5,354 nucleotides of DNA from the NCBI GenBank assembly GCA_029775955.1, contig JARVJW010000037.1, forward strand, positions 1 to 5,354, in the 5' to 3' direction. A program made the position numbers and the translations under genes. Origin of the DNA: Nitrososphaeria archaeon. Its GTDB lineage: Archaea; Thermoproteota; Nitrososphaeria; Conexivisphaerales; UBA164. Below, one piece after another: positions 1 to 5,090 of this stretch (position 1 is its first letter; every line of letters begins with the position of its first letter). The notes beneath the pieces are model-generated. The model was not told the origin of the DNA, did not search any database, and saw nothing but the letters and a program-made list of their open reading frames with translations.

Positions 1-25
1 GGGGTTAGAAATAGCCACGATGATC

Positions 26-48
26 TTTATAAGTAACTATAATATATA
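26..48 (+). promoter_or_regulatory. Probable TATA region of tnpB remnant 1
   Basis: Two A/T-rich TATA-like stretches lie ahead of the tnpB remnant: TTTATAAG at 26-33 and TATAATATATA at 38-48. The second is about 35 bp upstream of the ATG at 83, a reasonable distance for an archaeal promoter with a very short leader. No convincing Shine-Dalgarno sequence precedes the ATG. Positions 1-82 contain nothing else recognisable, and the left end of the element cannot be fixed. Confidence 0.4.
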
Positions 49-82
49 TGAAGATAAATGAAATACTGAAGATGATAAAGCC

Positions 83-1323
83 ATGAGCCATCCATGGAAA
101 TCCAGGGGGGATAAGAGGACAATTGTCAGACTCTATGAGCCACAAGAGGAAGTAATGAAGTACCTCACGGACATGCAGAACGCGATAAGGTATGCTATTG
201 AAGTTGCCTATGAAATGGCTATACGCGATCACAATAGGATACCTTCGCCAATTGCATTGAGGTCAAGCCGTGGTTCGTGTCAAACTACGATTATGCGATT
301 CACCACCTCGGCCCCGTGTGTGTTTCCGCCGTTGTCATGCTCCGGTCATACAAGAAGAACCATCATGGCTAGCTGAGGATACCTGTTGTGAAGAAGCTTG
401 AAATGAGGATTGACGGCAAGCTGTTCAAGGTTGTAGGTGACAAAGTAACGCTCCAGCCCGGGCATTACGCTTACGTCCAAATAAGCACTGAGAACAAGCA
501 CTTCCTGGCATACAGCAAGGGCAAAGCTTCAGAGCTCTTGCTGACTGACAATTTTGTGTGCGTAACTTTCACCATATCGGAAAAGGAAAGGACCCTAGCT
601 TCGTGGCGCAGGACTTCACGATAGATTCCACGTTTGCTGGGTGATGACAAGCCTGCGCCGGAAGGAACTTACACACAGAGCATTTCTGACATAGCGCACA
701 TACAGAACGACTTCTCCAGGAGGAGGAAGAGCCTGCAGAAGCACATACACAGAAGAAGTACAGGAAACTGCGCCAGGCCAGAGGCAGGCAGAAGAACCGT
801 GTCAATGATGCCTTGCTACTGTGAAGGAAAACCCAGGCGTATCATTTGTCTTAGACTAGTGGAAACAACAGGAAGTTCAGGACAAAGTTGAACAAGTGGC
901 CATACAGGCTTTACCAGAAAATGATTGAATACAAGTCCTCATTCAAGACCGTTTATGTTAACCCAAGAGGGACCTCCTCTGAGTGTCCTGTCTGTGGTGA
1001 TAAGCTGACTGCTTGGGGGATATCGAAATGCGAAACCTGTGGCGTGGACTACGACAGGCTTGCCATAACCCTGCGTGGCCTGTGGCTACCCGTTTACCGT
1101 GAGTGCGGATGGCCTTCTTTGAAGGATGAATACCTGTACACCGGCCATGAGCCTAAAGTGGCCGGAGCGGGCTTGACTGAGAAGGTCAACGCTCCGAATG
1201 ATGGTTATAAGAAATTATAACCTTTCAGAAACGGGAGTTTGGAGTGGACTCAACAAAACCGATAAACTACTATCACAATCGTTAGATGATATCGAGGTGA
1301 ACTACCCACGGCTTAAGCCGTAG
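83..1323 (+). pseudogene. tnpB: Decayed IS200/IS605-family TnpB (RNA-guided nuclease), multiple frameshifts
   Basis: TnpB is the transposon-encoded RuvC-like, RNA-guided endonuclease of IS200/IS605 elements. A TnpB protein can be read from here only by changing frame. MSHPWKSRGDKR through NRIPSPIALR is in one frame (83 to about 262). KPWFVSNYDYAIHHLGP follows in the next (from 265), with a TAG at 370-372, then PVVKKLEMRIDGK up to ISEKE. FVAQDFTIDSTFAG (597-641) probably holds the RuvC-I Asp and ends at TGA. DDKPAPEG to SRRRKSLQKHI is at about 640-750, then KKYRKLRQARGRQKNRVNDAL, then VKENPGVSFVLD ending at TAG 857-859. GNNRKFRTKLNKWPYRLYQK onward carries a CPVCGD and CETCGVDYDR zinc ribbon. 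A tail in another frame (ETGVWSGLNK to VNYPRLKP, 1228-1323) stops inside the right-end hairpin. The RuvC-II motif, normally FVFEDL, reads FVLD, so the catalytic Glu is gone, and the RuvC-III region has small deletions. The gene cannot make an active nuclease. No tnpA is visible. The ATG at 83 was chosen because family homology starts there. Confidence 0.88.
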
Positions 1324-1361
1324 GCTTCTTTATAGGAACAAACTTGTTTATCTGCCTTCAC
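1297..1361 (+). mobile_element. IS200/IS605 right end with subterminal hairpin
   Basis: The block GTGAACTACCCACGGCTT (1297-1314) opens a hairpin whose core CGGCTTAAGCCG (1309-1320) is a perfect palindrome. The stem extends to 1305-1324 with one C-A mismatch (1307 with 1322). Hairpins of this GAACTACCCACGGCT type are familiar at the ends of archaeal and cyanobacterial IS200/IS605 elements, where they serve in single-strand end recognition and overlap the guide (omega) RNA. A second conserved block, ATCTGCCTTCAC (1350-1361), recurs in the copy near 5032. The outer boundary at about 1361 is inferred only from that shared block. The tnpB tail frame runs into the hairpin and stops at TAG 1321-1323; if the ancestral stem was perfect, that base was G and the codon was TGG. 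Confidence 0.7.
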
Positions 1362-1649
1362 AGGATGATATTTAAACCTTGGTCCCACCTTTATTCAACC
1401 CATAAATGGTGTGGGGTTTCTCGCTCACTTCCGCTAATTTATATGCCATAAGCAAGATCACCGGAAAACATTATGAAGAACGTGAAAAACATTGCTCCTA
1501 GTGAAGAATCTTTATGGCAACGGTGTTACCTTTGCTACGATATGCCATTCTCCTCTGATTCTCGCAAAGGCAGGCCTGATTGGTGGGGAAAATTACAAGA
1601 TGTTTGAGCAAGAAAGCCACTGAGCTTGTGATGTGGATGAATTGTGATA
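1362..1649. other. Spacer between two tnpB remnants, no convincing gene
   Basis: This stretch carries no recognisable complete gene. It contains an imperfect inverted repeat (AAACC at 1374 and CCCAC at 1384, against GTGGGGTTT at 1411-1419), A/T-rich TATA-like patches such as TTTAAA near 1371 and AATTTATAT near 1437, and the doubtful ORF at 1473-1607. It could hold the lost N-terminal part of the second tnpB in a form too decayed to recognise. A weak resemblance to a TnpB helix (LSKKATEL, frame from 1580) was seen but is not enough to call. Confidence 0.35.
1473..1607 (+). CDS. Small ORF of 44 codons, unrecognised
   Basis: This ORF runs from ATG at 1473 to TGA at 1605-1607 and includes the peptides LWQRCYLCYDMPFSSDS and RKGRPDWWGKLQDV. 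A TATA-like AATTTATAT lies about 35 bp upstream, compatible with a leaderless or short-leader transcript. The RKGRPDWW stretch faintly recalls the RGRP motif near the N-terminus of some DDE transposases, but that is a guess. Since it sits between two dead tnpB genes, a truncated transposase start is more likely than a functional small protein. I do not recognise it with confidence. Confidence 0.2.
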   Translation: MKNVKNIAPSEESLWQRCYLCYDMPFSSDSRKGRPDWWGKLQDV

Positions 1650-2008
1650 TGTTTATATATAATCAAAGGCTCGACATAAGGCGAAAATGGGAGGTATTCC
1701 ACTTGCCTACGTTGAGCCGAGAAACACAAAGAATGCTCTCGGTGCGGAAGCGTAGGGACAAGGGAAGGAAAGAAATTCGTGTGCGCATCGTGTGCACACG
1801 TGACCATGCTGATGCCAATGCTTCATTCAATATAGCATTGCGTCCACCTTTAATGGGAAGTCAATTGCATGCAGATGCATGCAAGGGGAGCACTGATACC
1901 CCCAAAGAGGCAACTCCAAGAATGATGGAGACCTTAGAACCCTTTAGGGTAGAGAGTATGTCAGTGCACATCCATCAATGGAAAAGCAGCTTGCAAAGTA
2001 TAATGTAG
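1650..2008 (+). pseudogene. tnpB: C-terminal remnant of a second, distinct TnpB
   Basis: The C-terminal third of a TnpB (OrfB, IS605/IS1341 type) is readable across three frames. HKAKMGGIPLAYVEPRNT (from about 1675) is in one frame. CSRCGSVGTREGKKFVCASCAHV (1734-1802) is in the next and contains both CxxC pairs of the zinc ribbon. DHADANASFNIALRPPLMG (from 1802) is in a third and includes the RuvC-III Asp in the DADAN segment. The tail QLHADACKGSTDTPKEATPRM continues to TAG at 2006-2008. The second frameshift is explained by loss of one G in GTG(G)AC at about 1801, and the first by a small deletion around 1725-1733. Everything upstream of about 1650, including RuvC-I and RuvC-II, is missing or unrecognisable. 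Its motifs differ from those of the remnant at 83-1323, so this is a different element and not a duplicate. It is dead. The last 10-15 residues may already be flanking DNA. Confidence 0.82.
1865..1884. repeat. Perfect 9-bp inverted repeat inside tnpB remnant 2
   Basis: TTGCATGCA (1865-1873) and TGCATGCAA (1876-1884) form perfect 9-bp arms around a 2-nt centre. The repeat lies in the codons for QLHADACK near the 3' end of the TnpB remnant, the part of such genes that usually doubles as guide-RNA scaffold. It could be an RNA stem or an accident of the His-Ala-Asp-Ala-Cys codons. Confidence 0.4.
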
Positions 2009-2112
2009 AACTAGTTCGGGATTCATATACAATAAGTAAGCGCATCATATCTGGCAAAACCCACTACCAAATAAATGAATTTTTGCCGCAGCTACTTAAA
2101 ATTGTCAAATAG
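1978..2112 (+). CDS. 44-residue ORF, possible 3' stump of a disrupted gene
   Basis: The frame is open from after TAG 1945-1947 to TAG 2110-2112, with the first ATG at 1978. It reads MEKQLAKYNVELVRDSYTI then SKRIISGKTHYQINEF and LPQLLKIVK. The composition is that of a normal soluble protein: charged, helix-like, with no low-complexity bias, and unlike a random shadow frame. It overlaps the last 31 nt of the tnpB remnant in a different frame. The best reading is the C-terminus of a host gene whose 5' part was replaced by the insertion element; a small independent protein is the alternative. No ribosome binding site or TATA box sits properly ahead of the ATG. I do not recognise the family. Confidence 0.35.
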   Translation: MEKQLAKYNVELVRDSYTISKRIISGKTHYQINEFLPQLLKIVK

Positions 2113-2124
2113 CAGTGAGGCTAT

Positions 2125-2184
2125 CAGTTTGCTGAAAACGGTCTGTTTTGGCATAATGTATATAATTTTCTAATAAGCAAACTG
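2125..2184 (+). promoter_or_regulatory. arsR-type promoter: TATA box flanked by 9-bp inverted repeat
   Basis: CAGTTTGCT (2125-2133) and AGCAAACTG (2176-2184) are exact reverse complements. They bracket the TATA-like sequence GTATATAAT (about 2158-2166) that precedes the ArsR gene starting at 2209. The right arm falls about where transcription would begin, roughly 25 bp after the TATA box. Such an arrangement suits an autoregulated repressor whose bound dimers block TBP or RNA polymerase. The repeat and TATA box are directly visible; their role as an operator is inferred. Confidence 0.55.
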
Positions 2185-2208
2185 GATGTTTTTGATCTGG
2201 GCAATATA

Positions 2209-2562
2209 ATGAAAAAGTTAAAATTCTGCCAGTTATTACACTTACATATGGATGATAGTTGTACTATAAAGGAGATCCGGCAAATTAACATAAGTGACTA
2301 TGAGCATATTGAATCAATAATGAAGGCTTTTTCAAATAAGATAAGGCTTGCAATACTTGATGCATTAGTAAAAAATGGCCAACTCTGCGCTTGTGAACTG
2401 GAAATCGCCACCAATTTGCCCCAACCTACCGTAACACTTAACCTTCACAGGCTATATTATGCTGGGATACTTAAAAAAATGGAAAAATCGAAGTATACAT
2501 ACTTTTCGATAAACGAAAAATTTTTGTCAATAATAAATAGCGTGCTAAGCATAAAAGGTTAA
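2209..2562 (+). CDS. ArsR/SmtB-family winged-helix repressor with CxC motif
   Basis: This 117-residue protein is a dimeric winged-helix DNA-binding regulator of the ArsR/SmtB type, which usually leaves its operator when metal, arsenite or thiol chemistry occurs at sensor cysteines. The landmark MKAFSNKIRLAILDAL (residues 38-53) matches the ArsR core. QLCACELEIATNLPQPTVTL (58-77) holds the helix-turn-helix with Cys60 and Cys62, in the place where ArsR proteins carry ELCVCDL. HRLYYAGILKKMEKSKYTYFSI (80-101) is the last recognition region and beta wing. Two more cysteines, Cys7 and Cys18, lie in a longer than usual N-terminal extension and could complete a metal or Fe-S site. The start at 2209 lies about 45 bp after a TATA box, giving a leader of about 20 nt; Met14 (2248) is an alternative start. 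No Shine-Dalgarno sequence is seen. It converges on the ferredoxin operon with a 21-bp gap. The ligand cannot be told from the sequence. Confidence 0.88.
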   Translation: MKKLKFCQLLHLHMDDSCTIKEIRQINISDYEHIESIMKAFSNKIRLAILDALVKNGQLCACELEIATNLPQPTVTLNLHRLYYAGILKKMEKSKYTYFSINEKFLSIINSVLSIKG

Positions 2563-2583
2563 AATCTGAAACATTCCTATGAG

Positions 2584-2913
2584 TCAAGATTTGATTTTCA
2601 TTTCAAGTTCTTGTGATATTTTTCCAGAGCTCACTAGGGAGCCCACAAATTGTTTAAGTTGAGTTGAATCCGGAAATGAAATTGCATTCCAGAGACATGC
2701 AACCCTGCAGTTGTCGCACCCAACCATGCAGTTATCCGGATAAAGGACGACGGCCTTTTTGGTATCCAGATTAAACCCAAAAACGTTCCTTTTTTCACCA
2801 CATGTTACTACACATAGCCCACATCCAACACATTTATCTTCATCAATAATTGGGTGCCAGTCAATTTGGTTCCTGTTCATGCCATGCCACATAGAAAAGC
2901 TATTTTCTTGCAA
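2584..2913 (-). CDS. 8-cysteine ferredoxin-like protein, second gene of operon
   Basis: This 109-residue, probably cytoplasmic electron-transfer protein has two [4Fe-4S]-type cysteine sets: Cys28, 31, 34, 38 (CVGCGLCVVTCG) and Cys62, 66, 69, 73 (CMVGCDNCRVAC). The second set has CxxxC spacing, and its last Cys is followed by Leu instead of the usual Pro. It is a clear paralog of the upstream gene: both begin around MWHG, then W-x-PII, and share VF after cluster motif 1 and AI-x-F after motif 2. Two starts are possible. TTG at 2913-2911 overlaps the preceding gene by 14 nt and has GGAGG (plus strand 2923-2927) 9 nt upstream. ATG at 2892-2890 aligns exactly with MWHG, lies 7 nt after the previous stop and has no such site. 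I favour the TTG because of the ribosome binding site. The two genes are presumably translationally coupled. The partner enzyme is not in the window. Confidence 0.85.
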   Translation of the reverse strand: MQENSFSMWHGMNRNQIDWHPIIDEDKCVGCGLCVVTCGEKRNVFGFNLDTKKAVVLYPDNCMVGCDNCRVACLWNAISFPDSTQLKQFVGSLVSSGKISQELEMKIKS

Positions 2914-3265
2914 CTTCTAGTTCCTCCATAATAATGTGGTCAGGATGCGCCTTCAATCGAGCGTCAAGCTCTTTTCTTACTTCTGGAAATATCCTGTTTT
3001 CACGTATCAACCTTCCAATAAATTTCTTGGGGTCATCTTGAAACGTTATGGCATCCTCAGGGCATAGTTTACCGCATGTAGTGCATCCAAGAACACAACT
3101 TCCTGGATTTGCTGCTAAAGGGGCGTTTTTATCCGTTGACCACGTGAATACGTTGTTGCCGCAGGTCAGGAGACACATGCCACATCCATTACACGCATCA
3201 TAATTTATTATTGGAAACCATTTGTATTTTAACCTTTCAACACCATGCCACATTTTGTTTGCCAT
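2900..3265 (-). CDS. 8-cysteine ferredoxin-like protein, first gene of operon
   Basis: This 121-residue 2x[4Fe-4S]-type ferredoxin-like protein probably shuttles electrons in the cytoplasm. The first cysteine set is Cys25, 28, 31, 35 (CNGCGMCLLTCG) and the second is Cys57, 61, 64, 68 (CVLGCTTCGKLCP). The first set ends in Cys-Gly where a classical ferredoxin has Cys-Pro, and the second has CxxxC spacing. The N-terminus MANKMWHG carries the Trp-His-Gly signature also present in the downstream paralog. The C-terminal 45 residues or so are charged and helical, ending in an EELEVARK tail. The start at 3265 is supported by a TATA-like sequence about 25 bp upstream, giving a leaderless transcript; Met5 is an alternative. 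It is divergent from the thermopsin-like gene and co-transcribed with the second ferredoxin, which overlaps its 3' end. There is no signal peptide or membrane segment. Confidence 0.87.
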   Translation of the reverse strand: MANKMWHGVERLKYKWFPIINYDACNGCGMCLLTCGNNVFTWSTDKNAPLAANPGSCVLGCTTCGKLCPEDAITFQDDPKKFIGRLIRENRIFPEVRKELDARLKAHPDHIIMEELEVARK

Positions 3266-3284
3266 AGCTCATATTCTAAAATTA

Positions 3285-3296
3285 TAATATATAAAT
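3285..3296 (-). promoter_or_regulatory. TATA box of the ferredoxin operon
   Basis: On the minus strand TATTTATATATT (plus strand 3285-3296) is centred about 26 bp upstream of the ATG at 3265. That distance places transcription initiation at or next to the start codon, so the mRNA is predicted to be leaderless. No Shine-Dalgarno sequence lies in the gap, in agreement with this. Confidence 0.55.
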
Positions 3297-3372
3297 ATAA
3301 CTTTAACTTGGCTAAACATTAGTCATAATTTAAATAATTTTTCTATAAATTTATTATATTGCAATTTATATT

Positions 3373-3398
3373 GTTCTTTTTGTAGAACGCTTATAAAT
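3373..3398 (+). promoter_or_regulatory. Promoter of the thermopsin-like gene with small inverted repeat
   Basis: TTATAAAT (3391-3398) lies 22-29 bp upstream of the ATG at 3420, the spacing of a leaderless archaeal promoter. Just upstream, GTTCT (3373-3377) and AGAAC (3384-3388) form an inverted repeat with a 6-nt centre, close to the BRE position. This may be a regulator site, though with 5-bp arms it could be chance. The remaining 3297-3372 is very A/T-rich spacer between the divergent promoters, including a 10-bp palindrome ATAAATTTAT (3345-3354). Confidence 0.5.
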
Positions 3399-3419
3399 TC
3401 TTTTACTATTCATATCTTA

Positions 3420-4862
3420 ATGAAAGTAATTGGGTTATTGGTAATAATCGTTCTGTTGTTTACTTTAAACTCAGTTCCAGCACAAGCCAATTCAACTTAT
3501 GAATTTAGCGGGCAATTGACCCTTTTACCAAACTATTTTGGATATATACAATTACATTCCCTACACGGCCAAGAGATCATGATGCAACTTATGTCTAGCG
3601 TTCCGGTGAATGTGTACCTGATGACCCAAGCACAGTTCAATGCATTTAACACAACTGGGACTTCTGGGTCCCTGCGTTCAGCTTCTGGGACTTCTATCAG
3701 TGAAATTGCTATTGCCCCTGAGAGTGGGACCTACTATATTGTTATCGACAATAGCATATCATTCAGCGAGGCACAGGTTAGTTACGACTACTCATTGATA
3801 CCTGTTGACATATTCACCCTACACAGTTCATCTCCTGCATCGGTGGGGATCGTAGATTATGGCATTGAAAACATATCAGGCACGCTAATCCCATATCAGG
3901 TATCTGCGACCGGGATAACAGGTTATGCCAAAATATATTCGATAAGCGCTTATAACAGCACACCCCCCGTTAACATATCTAAATATGGCGCCAGCTTGCA
4001 GCTGAACGTAATGCTACAGGTGAATAGCACAAGAGGACAATTTGTGTACTGGCTTCAGAACTTTGCTAATTTCCAGACAAATAATAGTACGGTTTCATTT
4101 GGTGACAATGTGTGGAATGCGTCAGCAATCAACTCGACCCTGGACTCTCAGCACATTAAGGGGAAGGGAGGCATAATAAGTGATGTTGCCCAAAGCACAA
4201 CAGCTTACGCGTATGAAACCCCATTCAGTAAGTATCCGTTACCATTTGAATTTATTCTTTCAACATCTGAAACCAGCTCTTTAAACATTGTGACGATCCA
4301 TTTTTCTTACCAAATAAATGGATATCCAAAGCAAATTTTTGATAATGTAATGATAGATGTACCAGGGCTTGATGGTGCTGCCATTGTAGTAAGTGGCTAC
4401 GGTTATACGCCGCTGAACAACTATTATGACGCCGAGCTTGTCTTTGCTGGTCAGGGAAACGGGGAAATAACTACATTTAACAACATGAACACCACCCTGA
4501 ACATGTTCTACACTCTCCCAAATGGCAGCACTATAGAGCCATATACTGTGTATACGTTTGGTAGCGATACTGGGGAATCCGCTTACAATCTGAGAACTAC
4601 TAACTCAAACGGTACACCTGTTGTAATTCTTGGTAAGACTAATTTTACCCAGTATTACGTTACAAGAGACCTCCCTCTTCCCGTAATTGCAACCAACCAA
4701 ACACAGGCAAATCAACAATCTTTTGTTTTGTTAAATTATTTACTGGGCTTTTTCATTTTTCTGATAGTGATAGTGATGATTATAGTCAAAAAGAGAAGAT
4801 CTGCTCCCAGAGATCCATCTTCCACTGATGAGAATACTATAATACAATATTATAAAATATGA
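3420..4862 (+). CDS. Thermopsin-family (A5) acid protease, secreted and membrane-anchored
   Basis: This 480-residue protein is thermopsin-like; the family comprises acid proteases of thermoacidophilic archaea that act outside the cell at low pH. Residues 1-23 form a signal peptide (MK, then a hydrophobic stretch, then VPAQA before Asn24). Residues about 25-130 are a beta-rich N-terminal domain (SVPVNVYLMTQAQF, GTYYIVIDN). The thermopsin core follows, with VGIVDYGI (142-149), LQLNVML (193-199), FVYWLQN (208-214), FGDNVWN (227-233), GYGYTPLNNYYDAELVFAG (to about 344) and YTFGSDTGE (378-386). Residues 435-456 are a strong transmembrane helix, followed by KKRR and a 20-residue cytoplasmic tail. 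Family members may be freely secreted; this one would be tethered with its catalytic domain outside. About fourteen N-x-S/T sequons suggest heavy glycosylation. The family has no generally agreed catalytic residues, so activity cannot be judged from motifs. The TATA box at 3391 predicts a leaderless mRNA, fixing the start at 3420. The gene is intact. Confidence 0.87.
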   Translation: MKVIGLLVIIVLLFTLNSVPAQANSTYEFSGQLTLLPNYFGYIQLHSLHGQEIMMQLMSSVPVNVYLMTQAQFNAFNTTGTSGSLRSASGTSISEIAIAPESGTYYIVIDNSISFSEAQVSYDYSLIPVDIFTLHSSSPASVGIVDYGIENISGTLIPYQVSATGITGYAKIYSISAYNSTPPVNISKYGASLQLNVMLQVNSTRGQFVYWLQNFANFQTNNSTVSFGDNVWNASAINSTLDSQHIKGKGGIISDVAQSTTAYAYETPFSKYPLPFEFILSTSETSSLNIVTIHFSYQINGYPKQIFDNVMIDVPGLDGAAIVVSGYGYTPLNNYYDAELVFAGQGNGEITTFNNMNTTLNMFYTLPNGSTIEPYTVYTFGSDTGESAYNLRTTNSNGTPVVILGKTNFTQYYVTRDLPLPVIATNQTQANQQSFVLLNYLLGFFIFLIVIVMIIVKKRRSAPRDPSSTDENTIIQYYKI

Positions 4863-4881
4863 AACCTAATATTGTTGGTCT

Positions 4882-4900
4882 AATATCATGACATGATATT
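4882..4900. repeat. 19-nt near-perfect palindrome after the protease gene
   Basis: AATATCATG (4882-4890), a single A, then CATGATATT (4892-4900) form perfect 9-bp arms 19 nt after the protease stop codon. A T-rich stretch (TTTAACGCTTTATTTATT) follows. With a 1-nt centre the arms would fold poorly as an RNA hairpin, so a dimer-binding site or a cruciform is as likely as a terminator. There is no gene just downstream for it to control. The rest of 4863-4995 contains nothing recognisable. Confidence 0.5.
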
Positions 4901-4995
4901 TAACGCTTTATTTATTCCCTGAGTGGTTGTAACTTTCTTGCATATCATTGTGCAAAAGCTTAACAGTTAAAAATATCCAAAGCTCTATGCAAATT

Positions 4996-5090
4996 ATGCC
5001 AAATGATTCAGGTGTTGCACTTGAGGGCCACGTGAACTACCCACGGCTTTACAGTACCCATGTGAGCATCTTATAAATCTGCCTATTCAC
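4996..5090 (+). mobile_element. Second IS200/IS605 right-end remnant, tnpB lost
   Basis: GTGAACTACCCACGGCTT (5032-5049) is identical to 1297-1314, and ATCTGCCTATTCAC (5077-5090) matches 1350-1361 apart from a 2-nt insertion. The spacing is similar, about 59 nt against 65 nt. The intervening hairpin half is different: after CGGCTT it reads TACAGTACCC in place of AAGCCGTAGG, so the stem is broken. The open frame from ATG 4996 to TAA 5076 reads MPNDSGVALEGHVNYPRLYS and shares VNYPRL in the same frame with the tnpB tail of the first copy. This suggests the last codons of another tnpB whose body has been deleted. Confidence 0.6.

Noticed and set aside
5..232. Minus-strand 75-residue open frame over the promoter and start of tnpB remnant 1
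   Set aside because: It is antisense to recognisable TnpB sequence and has no family features; treated as a shadow.
569..805. Minus-strand Cys/Ser-rich open frame
   Set aside because: It is antisense to the TnpB segment encoding IQNDFSRRRKSLQKHI; its composition is explained by the sense codons.
1789..1800. 12-bp perfect palindrome CGTGTGCACACG
   Set aside because: It falls exactly in the codons for Cys-x-x-Cys-Ala-His of the TnpB zinc ribbon and is adequately explained by coding.
1535..1807. Minus-strand 90-residue open frame
   Set aside because: It lies opposite the TnpB zinc ribbon of remnant 2 and shows no protein-like pattern of its own.
383..4862. Calling the DTG tripeptide in the protease the catalytic triad of a pepsin-like enzyme
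   Set aside because: Thermopsins are not homologous to pepsins, and the DTG lies in a C-terminal family block (FGSDTGE) with no second DTG or hydrophobic-hydrophobic-Gly partner.
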